A DNA stretch of 11,902 bases from NCBI GenBank assembly GCA_028284565.1, contig JANQRM010000203.1, positions 1-11,902 on the forward strand, given 5' to 3'. Below, in pieces: positions 6,571 through 11,902 of the stretch; position 1 is the first letter of the stretch, and each line of letters opens with the position of its first letter. The position numbers were made by a program, and so were the translations under genes. The DNA is from Anaerolineae bacterium (lineage in GTDB: Bacteria > Chloroflexota > Anaerolineae > Aggregatilineales > Phototrophicaceae). The notes beneath the pieces were generated by a model, which worked only from the letters and a program-made list of their open reading frames with translations, was not told the origin of the DNA and made no database searches.

Positions 6571-7086
6571 TCACGCATCGAGTCCGTATTTCTTCCAATT
6601 AATACCTGTTCCTTCTTCAAACCAGTATTCCATTTTTCGATGGCGATGTAATCCAGCGGTTTCAAATTCATCTTGGTTTACGTTCGCAACGACACCAAGT
6701 AAACGTAGGGCATCATTGATGGGTCCCAAGGAGATTGAGCCTGCACCCTCTTCTGTTTGTTTCTTTAGCACTTGCACGCTATTTTGCCAGACGATAGCTT
6801 TTTGTGAACCTATCCCGCCAAAATACTCGCTCCAGATATAAGCAATTGGAGTCTTATGTGATTTTTCCCTAAAGAAGTCAACTAAATGTGGGGTGAGTGA
6901 CCAACCTGCCAATTCATTGGCTTCAGTTTGAGAGTCTTCTATATTCAATGCTTGATGCAAATATTTGTCATTGAGTAATAAATCCAAGTCATTATTGAGT
7001 TGTGCAAGAGCAACACGTTTACCCCTTTGTTTCATTTCATCAAATGTTCCACGTCCCGCGATGAACGCCCGTAGTTGGTATCCCAT
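6571..7086 (-). CDS. hypothetical protein, AT-richer than its neighbours
   Basis: A 171-residue protein that I do not recognise. It appears soluble, with no signal peptide or membrane segment. The N-terminal half looks alpha-helical (DLDLLLNDKYLHQALNIED), followed by a segment IAYIWSEYFGGIGSQKAIVW, a helix with GPINDALRLLGV, and a charged, aromatic C-terminal end (GLHRHRKMEYWFEEG). The gene uses more A/T-ending codons than the genes around it, and it borders the repeat region, so recent acquisition is possible. I chose the ATG at 7084-7086, where GGAG has 7-nt spacing; the ATG at 7090-7092 is only 1 nt from that site. A TATAAT at 7144-7149 (minus strand) could be its -10. It is divergent from alanine dehydrogenase. 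A small immunity-type or stress protein would fit the size, but that is only a guess. Confidence 0.72.
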   Translation of the reverse strand: MGYQLRAFIAGRGTFDEMKQRGKRVALAQLNNDLDLLLNDKYLHQALNIEDSQTEANELAGWSLTPHLVDFFREKSHKTPIAYIWSEYFGGIGSQKAIVWQNSVQVLKKQTEEGAGSISLGPINDALRLLGVVANVNQDEFETAGLHRHRKMEYWFEEGTGINWKKYGLDA

Positions 7087-7209
7087 TTTCATTCTCCGAC
7101 TTGCTTCAACTTGCTATTCTATTGGATTGTTGTCTATGCCTCTATTATATTAAACGATTAAGATTTGGACAGTTTGTATAAGTTAAGGGTGATTTTTTAA
7201 TACATGGTG

Positions 7210-7215
7210 TACAAT
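7210..7215 (+). promoter_or_regulatory. candidate -10 box of the alanine dehydrogenase gene
   Basis: TACAAT within TGTACAAT, 36 nt before the start codon. A consensus -35 is not seen at 17 bp. TTGTAT followed 16 bp later by TTTAAT (about 7173-7200) is an alternative. Confidence 0.4.
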
Positions 7216-7251
7216 GTGCGGGTTGAATAATCCCAGAAAAAGGAACCAGAC

Positions 7252-8382
7252 ATGAAAATCGGTATTCCAGCCGAAATTAAGAAAGATGAGAACCGTATCT
7301 CGCTCCCGCCGGATGGGGTGCGCGAGTTGGTCAAGCGTGGGCATGAGTTGTATGTGGAGCTTGATGCAGGCTTGGGCAGTGGGTTTACGAATCAAGAATA
7401 TATTGATGCTGGTGCGACCATGCTGGATACGGCGGAGGAGACATGGGCGAATGCGGAGATGGTGATTAAGGTCAAAGAACCGCAAGAGTCTGAATATCCT
7501 TTTATGCATGAAAATTTGATTTTGTTTACCTATTTGCATCTGGCGGCGGATAAGCAACTGACTCATGCCATGAAAGATTGTGGTGTGATGGGGGTGGCTT
7601 ATGAAACGGTGGAAGATGACGAAGGACGCTTACCCCTGCTTGAGCCGATGAGTGAAGTGGCTGGGCGGATGGCATCGCAAGTGGTGTCGCATTATCTGGA
7701 ACGACATGCGGGTGGGCGTGGTGTGTTGATGGGTGGTGTTCCCGGTGTGAAGCCCGCGCATGTGGTTGTGTTGGGTGCGGGAACTGTGGGGACGAATGCG
7801 ACTAAGGTCGCACTGGGAATGGGGGCACGGGTGACGTTGTTGGACATCAACTTGGAACGTCTGCGTTATCTGGATGATACCTTGCATGGACGTTTCCAGA
7901 CTCTTTACTCTAATGCAGGGAATATTGCCGAATCGATTACGACGGCTGATGCAGTGATTGGGTCGGTGTTGATTACAGGGGCGCGCGCACCAATGCTCAT
8001 CACGAAAGATATGTTGAATACGATGCCCCAAGCCAGCGTGATTGTGGATGTGGCGGTTGACCAAGGGGGGTGTGTGGAGACAACACGTCCGACGACGCAT
8101 AGTGAGCCGACTTATTTCGTGAACGGTGTGTTGCATTATGGTGTGGCGAATATGCCGGGGGCTGTTCCGCGTACCTCAAGTTTGGCGTTATCGAATGCCA
8201 CGTTGCGTTATGCGATGCGTCTAGCGGATATGGGCATGGCACAAGCCTTTGAGCGTGACCCCGGTTTGCTGAAGGGGCTGAACACGTATAAGGGGCATAT
8301 CACGCATCCTGCAGTGGCGGAAACATTTGAGTTGGCGTTTACTGAGCCACACACGGCGATGCAGGGTAGTCGGGTGGTATAA
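7252..8382 (+). CDS. ald: alanine dehydrogenase
   Basis: A 376-residue NAD-dependent L-alanine dehydrogenase that interconverts alanine and pyruvate plus ammonia in the cytoplasm. Key residues are at family positions: R15 in ENRISL and K75 in KVKEP bind substrate, H96 in YLHLA and the aspartate of VDVAVDQGG (near 270) are catalytic. VVVLGAGTVG (about 170-179) is the dinucleotide-binding turn, and the acidic residue in LLDIN favours NAD over NADP. The length is normal and the C-terminal segment SEPTYFVNGVLHYGVANMPGAVP is the usual one of the family (given here as NGVLHYGVANMPGAVP). AAGGA at 7240-7244 lies 7 nt before the ATG. A strong terminator follows, so the gene is monocistronic. The related transhydrogenase alpha subunit lacks this full pattern. 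Confidence 0.95.
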   Translation: MKIGIPAEIKKDENRISLPPDGVRELVKRGHELYVELDAGLGSGFTNQEYIDAGATMLDTAEETWANAEMVIKVKEPQESEYPFMHENLILFTYLHLAADKQLTHAMKDCGVMGVAYETVEDDEGRLPLLEPMSEVAGRMASQVVSHYLERHAGGRGVLMGGVPGVKPAHVVVLGAGTVGTNATKVALGMGARVTLLDINLERLRYLDDTLHGRFQTLYSNAGNIAESITTADAVIGSVLITGARAPMLITKDMLNTMPQASVIVDVAVDQGGCVETTRPTTHSEPTYFVNGVLHYGVANMPGAVPRTSSLALSNATLRYAMRLADMGMAQAFERDPGLLKGLNTYKGHITHPAVAETFELAFTEPHTAMQGSRVV

Positions 8383-8421
8383 ACTCCGCGCGTTTGACCT
8401 CTTGAATTTTAACCTCACCCT

Positions 8422-8455
8422 AAGTCCCTCTCCACAGGAGAGGGACTTTTATATT
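8422..8455 (+). terminator. strong intrinsic terminator after ald
   Basis: A perfect 12-bp stem, AAGTCCCTCTCC (8422-8433) with GGAGAGGGACTT (8437-8448), around a 3-nt loop, then TTATATTATTTT. On the opposite strand no T run follows, so it acts for ald only. The CTCACCCTAAG lead-in and CCCTCTCC arm look like a dispersed palindromic repeat that may have been reused as terminator. Confidence 0.88.
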
Positions 8456-8500
8456 ATTTTCGATTGATTATACCCTGTAAGTTTCTGTGTAGTGTAGATG

Positions 8501-8528
8501 AGGGTACATACAATGGCGTATATACCCT
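8501..8528 (-). other. 11-bp hairpin downstream of the secreted TPR gene
   Basis: On the minus strand AGGGTATATAC (8528-8518) pairs with GTATGTACCCT (8511-8501) with one G-U pair and a 6-nt loop. The wobble makes it better on the minus strand than on the plus strand, so it probably forms in the transcript of the TPR gene that ends 10 nt before it. No T run follows, so it may protect the 3' end or end transcription weakly. Confidence 0.45.
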
Positions 8529-8537
8529 TGATTTTGC

Positions 8538-10091
8538 TTATTCCACACTTTCGACGATGAGCATCATATCCCCAATCGGGTTGCCTCCTGCGTGACTGAT
8601 AATCACGGTGTAGGTGGCGTTTTCGGGTGCGGAGAAGTCGAGGGAAGCCATGAAACCTTCTCCATCGTCATCGTCAACTGAAATGGGCGTGGCGTTGCTA
8701 TCGAGGATGAGAATGACGGCATCGGCTTCGTTTTCGACATTCTCTTCGCTGGTGATGGTTTCTAAATGAACGGTTTGTCCTGCTTCAAGGTCGATAGTGA
8801 AGTAGAAGATTGCGCCTTCGGACATGGTGAGTTCGGCTGTGTCGCCTGCGTTAAGGGATTCCCGAATGAATTCGTCGGTTTTGTTGGCTTGGATGTATTC
8901 CCAATAGTCGGGGGCGGCGCGTTCACGTTCACCAAGACTGACGGCATAGAACCCCCGTGTGAGATAGTCGGAGGCGGTGGGTTCGTCGGTGAGGGTGAAG
9001 ACCATCTCCATATCAGCCAGTGCGTTTTCAAAGTCGCCTAATTCATCATAGGAATCGGAGCGATTGATGTACGCAGAGCGATATTCGGGGTCAATTTCGA
9101 TGGCACGAGTGTTATCGACCACAGATTGTTCATAATCGCCCATATCGAAGTATCCAATGGCGCGGTTGTAGTAGGCACGAGCGTATTCAGGGTCTATCTC
9201 GATGGCTAGGTCGAGGAAGGGAATCGCCTGTTCAGGATCATTAAGGTCGAGGTAGCCTACACCGATGTTGTTATAGATGAACTGTGGGTTACTGTAATCG
9301 AGTTCGAGAACTTGCTCATAGACTTCGATGGCGCGTTCCCACTCGTTGATTTCACCCAAAGCAAAGCCTAAGCGGAACCCGATAAAGGAATCGTCGAATT
9401 GAATGGCGAAGATTTGCTCATAGAGTTCGGCGGCAAGGGTATAATCCTGATTGTCATAGGCTTCGTCAGCTTGGTCGAGTAAGGTATCGAGGTCGGTGTT
9501 ATCGGTTGTGTTATCTGTGTTGTTGGGTTCGTCAATGACCTGCTGGGATTCCCCCGCGGCGACGCTGAGATTATAGCTTGCCCATTCGCCCGCTTGTGGG
9601 TCGTTCAAATCAAGCGCACTTTGGAAATCTGCCATGGCAAGGTCGTCATTGCCTAAGGCTTGATAGACCACGCCCCGATTGTTGTAGGCATAGGCGAGAC
9701 CGTCGTCTAATCCGATGGCAGAATTGAGGTCTTCTAGGGCGAGGTTGTATTCGCCGATATTGAAGTATGCCCACCCGCGATTACTGTAGGCAATAGCATA
9801 GTCTGGGTAGAGGTCAATTGAACGGGTGTAGTCATTGATGGCTTCGGTGTAGTTACCGAGTTGCCGATGGGCATTTCCGCGGGAATTGTAGAGATAAAAC
9901 ACGCCCGAATTCGCTTGGATGGCGCAATTGAAACTATTGAGGGCAGATTGAGAGTCGGCATTCGCCAGTTGCTGATTGCCAAGTGTGACATAATCGACAC
10001 CCGCTGAACAAGCGGACTGTGCTTGAAGCGGTATCCTAATAATGGTGATGAGACTCAAACAGAGAATCAAAGCGATAGTGGTTTTTGACAT
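8538..10091 (-). CDS. secreted TPR protein with C-terminal PPC-like beta domain
   Basis: A 517-residue exported protein. The N-terminus (MSKTTIALILCLSLITIIRI) is a signal peptide, cut probably near A24-A27. Four TPR units follow (about 30-170), then an Asn/Asp/Thr-rich linker (about 190-210), then about five more TPRs (about 215-395), each with forms such as ALDLNDPQA and AIEIDPEYARAYYNRA. The last 110 residues are a beta-rich domain resembling bacterial pre-peptidase C-terminal (PPC) domains: FTIDLEAGQTVHLET, an acidic DDDDGEG loop that could bind calcium, and a TYTVIISHAGG strand. The mature protein is strongly acidic and has no membrane anchor. The start ATG follows GGGGGA at 7-nt spacing. 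It is divergent from the propeller lipoprotein. The function is probably binding or scaffolding outside the membrane; no enzyme motif is seen. Confidence 0.85.
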   Translation of the reverse strand: MSKTTIALILCLSLITIIRIPLQAQSACSAGVDYVTLGNQQLANADSQSALNSFNCAIQANSGVFYLYNSRGNAHRQLGNYTEAINDYTRSIDLYPDYAIAYSNRGWAYFNIGEYNLALEDLNSAIGLDDGLAYAYNNRGVVYQALGNDDLAMADFQSALDLNDPQAGEWASYNLSVAAGESQQVIDEPNNTDNTTDNTDLDTLLDQADEAYDNQDYTLAAELYEQIFAIQFDDSFIGFRLGFALGEINEWERAIEVYEQVLELDYSNPQFIYNNIGVGYLDLNDPEQAIPFLDLAIEIDPEYARAYYNRAIGYFDMGDYEQSVVDNTRAIEIDPEYRSAYINRSDSYDELGDFENALADMEMVFTLTDEPTASDYLTRGFYAVSLGERERAAPDYWEYIQANKTDEFIRESLNAGDTAELTMSEGAIFYFTIDLEAGQTVHLETITSEENVENEADAVILILDSNATPISVDDDDGEGFMASLDFSAPENATYTVIISHAGGNPIGDMMLIVESVE

Positions 10092-10281
10092 GATATTCCC
10101 CCACGATGTGATGGTATGTAAAAGGCTTCAACCGTAGGATAGGGCGAATAATCGGCAGTGGCATGACCTGAACCTGACGCTTCCCCAACGCCCCACCCAC
10201 GCACGTCTAAATCATATCTCGAAAAAATATTTGTCGCAGTCTATGATGTCATGAGATTGATTCATTTGAAATTTGTGACCT
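10092..10281. other. 190-nt divergent intergenic region
   Basis: The region separates the secreted TPR gene (-) from the propeller lipoprotein (+) and should hold both promoters. No strong -35/-10 pair is visible. TATGAT near 10242 is a possible -10 for the plus gene. A tandem TGTGACC/TGTGACA (10274-10287) covers the plus-strand start codon, and ACCTGAACCTGA (about 10166-10177) is a direct repeat. Both could be binding sites, but this is unproven. Confidence 0.4.
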
Positions 10282-11754
10282 GTGACACGTTCTTATTTTT
10301 CAACTTTAATCCTCATTATTGGGCTGATTGTGGCTGCATGTGGTGAGGAAAACGGTAATGCCCAATCGGTACAGATTGATATTGAGCCGACACAAATTGG
10401 GCAAGGTGCGCCCCTTTATACAGAAACACCGACCTTTACACCATCGCCCACGTTCACGGCGACGCATACGCCCACGTTTACACGAACTCCGACAGCGACT
10501 CATACCCCAACGGCAACCTATACCCCATCGCTTACGCCGACTTTTACGGCGACTTCAACGGCAACAGCGACGCAAACTCCCTCACCGACGGCGACTTCGC
10601 CTTTGTGGACAATAACGCCTGTGAGTGAAGGGGGTGCCCCATCAGCTATTGGGGTTATGTCGGCGGTATCAAGTACAGATGAGGGGTGGAGTTGTGGGGA
10701 TTTCCCGTGTGAGGACGATGTTGAAGGCTTCTTAGAACGGATTCGTGTGCCGGATGGATTTGAAGTCTCGCATGTGGGACGTTTTGATGGCCAGCCGATG
10801 CAAATTACTTATGGGATGGATGGGCGATTGTATGCCACGCTACTTGAAGGTGGGACACGCTTGGGAGCAGTGCATGTGATGAATGACGATGGAAAGACGG
10901 AACATTATAGTCGCACGCTTGAATCCCCTGTGGGACTGGCGTTTCAACCAGGGACGGATGTCTTGTATGTGAGTGCGCGTCAACGATTGGATGAGGAAAC
11001 GGAAGTTGGCGTGTTGTGGCGAATCTTGAGCGATGGGACGCATGAACTCGTTCTTGATGATTTACCCTGTTGTTATTCGATTGATAATCAGCCGAATGGA
11101 ATGGTGTTTGGCGCGGATGGCTGGTTGTATCTGGGTGTCGGCAGTACGACGGAACATGGCGAATCGAAAAATCCGGAGAGTGAACCGTTTGCTACACCAG
11201 AACCGAATGAAGCGTCTATCTTACGCATCAATCCACATACTCGTGTCGTGGAGAATGTCGCGCAAGGTATCCGCAATCCGTATGATATCACCTTTGATAC
11301 ATCGGGACAGCTATATGTCACAGATAACGGCTTGGTCACGGGACAAGGAGACCGTATCCTGCAAGTGGAGGAAGGGGATCATTATGGTTTCCCGTATTGG
11401 CGGGCGCGAGGCTGTGCGGAGTGTCCGCCACGTCGGACGATAGAGGTGAGTGAAGATTGGCTCTTATTGCGTGATTACACTCTGCCACGCGGAATCGTCA
11501 ATTATTCGGGCAGTCAATTTCCGTCGAATTTCTTTGACACCTTGTTTGTCGCCTTCTGGAATGGGGAGCCGTTTGCTCAGCAAATCGTATGGATTGACCC
11601 GAATGACCCACGGCTCTCGCACGAAGAATATGAACCACTGGCGTTTATGACGGGCTTAATCCGTCCGGTGGATGTGATTCTCGCGCCCGATGGTTCATTA
11701 GTGGTGGCGGATTTTATCTATGGGCATGTGTGGCGGGTGAGTTATATCGCGTAG
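10282..11754 (+). CDS. lipoprotein with Thr-Pro stalk and sorbosone-dehydrogenase-like beta-propeller
   Basis: A 490-residue surface lipoprotein. The signal peptide ends in lipobox V17-A18-A19-C20. Residues about 47-113 are a low-complexity stalk of Thr-Pro-x repeats that would hold the domain away from the membrane. From about 150 to the end is a six-bladed propeller of the soluble PQQ glucose/sorbosone dehydrogenase type: GMDGRLYATL, ESPVGLAF, NGMVFGADGWLYLGVGS, GIRNPYDITFDTSGQLYVTDNG and GDHYGFPYWR. The R-N in GIRNP matches the substrate/PQQ-contacting pair of that family; I cannot place the catalytic histidine, so activity is open. It has extra cysteines (WSCGDFPCEDD, a CC pair, CAEC), perhaps disulfides. 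The start is a GTG with no ribosome site; an upstream in-frame TGA rules out a longer form. Natural role: sugar or aldehyde oxidation, or ligand binding. Confidence 0.85.
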   Translation: MTRSYFSTLILIIGLIVAACGEENGNAQSVQIDIEPTQIGQGAPLYTETPTFTPSPTFTATHTPTFTRTPTATHTPTATYTPSLTPTFTATSTATATQTPSPTATSPLWTITPVSEGGAPSAIGVMSAVSSTDEGWSCGDFPCEDDVEGFLERIRVPDGFEVSHVGRFDGQPMQITYGMDGRLYATLLEGGTRLGAVHVMNDDGKTEHYSRTLESPVGLAFQPGTDVLYVSARQRLDEETEVGVLWRILSDGTHELVLDDLPCCYSIDNQPNGMVFGADGWLYLGVGSTTEHGESKNPESEPFATPEPNEASILRINPHTRVVENVAQGIRNPYDITFDTSGQLYVTDNGLVTGQGDRILQVEEGDHYGFPYWRARGCAECPPRRTIEVSEDWLLLRDYTLPRGIVNYSGSQFPSNFFDTLFVAFWNGEPFAQQIVWIDPNDPRLSHEEYEPLAFMTGLIRPVDVILAPDGSLVVADFIYGHVWRVSYIA

Positions 11755-11791
11755 ACATCACAACGTTTATAGCAATCCCACTAAAACGATG

Positions 11792-11797
11792 TACAAT
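11792..11797 (+). promoter_or_regulatory. candidate -10 box of the last gene
   Basis: TACAAT within TGTACAAT, 44 nt before the ATG at 11842, the same octamer as upstream of ald. No clear -35 box is seen. Confidence 0.35.
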
Positions 11798-11841
11798 CGG
11801 GGGCAATTGATTGAAACGGACGTCTTACGAGGGCAAACAAT

Positions 11842-11902
11842 ATGTTTGGACGGAGGCAGGTGCATCGTTGGCTGATGGTTGTGGGATTGATTCTGGTGTT
11901 GC
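11842..11902 (+). CDS. start of an exported or membrane protein, truncated by the window end
   Basis: Only about 20 codons are present. They begin MFGRRQVHRWLMVVGLILVL, a basic head followed by a hydrophobic core, as in a signal peptide or first membrane helix. GAGGG (11829-11833) lies 8 nt before the ATG and supports the start. Nothing can be said of its function. Confidence 0.6.
   Translation, partial: MFGRRQVHRWLMVVGLILVL

Noticed and set aside
10430..10610. DNA-level tandem repeat in the propeller gene
   Set aside because: The pattern is explained by the Thr-Pro-rich stalk it encodes.

Overview
The window reads as chromosomal DNA of a free-living bacterium, most likely a Chloroflexota member (Anaerolineae-like). 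That is an inference from three things: a lipoprotein with a long Thr-Pro stalk leading to a beta-propeller, several TPR proteins, and a GC content near the middle with ordinary ATG/Shine-Dalgarno starts. No 16S rRNA or other marker is present to confirm it. There are no transposases, integrases, phage genes or CRISPR arrays.

Layout. Positions 1-1702 (+) hold a tight three-gene run: the 3' part of an N-acetylmuramoyl-L-alanine amidase, a glutaredoxin-like protein with one active-site cysteine, and an alpha/beta hydrolase coupled to it by an ATGA overlap. A self-contained tRNA-Ser(GGA) unit follows, with promoter, CCA-encoding gene and intrinsic terminator (1709-1895), and then a small TPR protein (1922-2542, +). 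Its stop codon interlocks with that of a convergent PfkB-family sugar kinase (2539-3486, -). Further minus-strand genes are a small lipoprotein with its own terminator, a two-helix membrane protein, and a long-form threonylcarbamoyl-AMP synthase (Sua5/TsaC type), which makes the tRNA t6A precursor.

Positions 6040-6570 are non-coding. They contain degenerate repeats about 105 bp apart, whose arms keep their base pairing by compensatory changes, and a 7-bp tandem repeat. Next comes an AT-richer unrecognised gene (6571-7086, -), divergent from alanine dehydrogenase (7252-8382, +), which ends in a 12-bp terminator hairpin. A secreted TPR protein with a C-terminal PPC-like beta domain (8538-10091, -) is divergent from a lipoprotein with a Thr-Pro stalk and a sorbosone-dehydrogenase-like propeller (10282-11754, +). 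The start of one more exported protein is cut off by the window end.

The genes do not form one obvious pathway: cell-wall hydrolysis, redox, sugar phosphorylation, tRNA modification, alanine metabolism and envelope-anchored or secreted repeat proteins are all present. I do not see a convincing new multi-gene system. The most original signals are the structured repeats at 6126-6387 and the unknown gene beside them.
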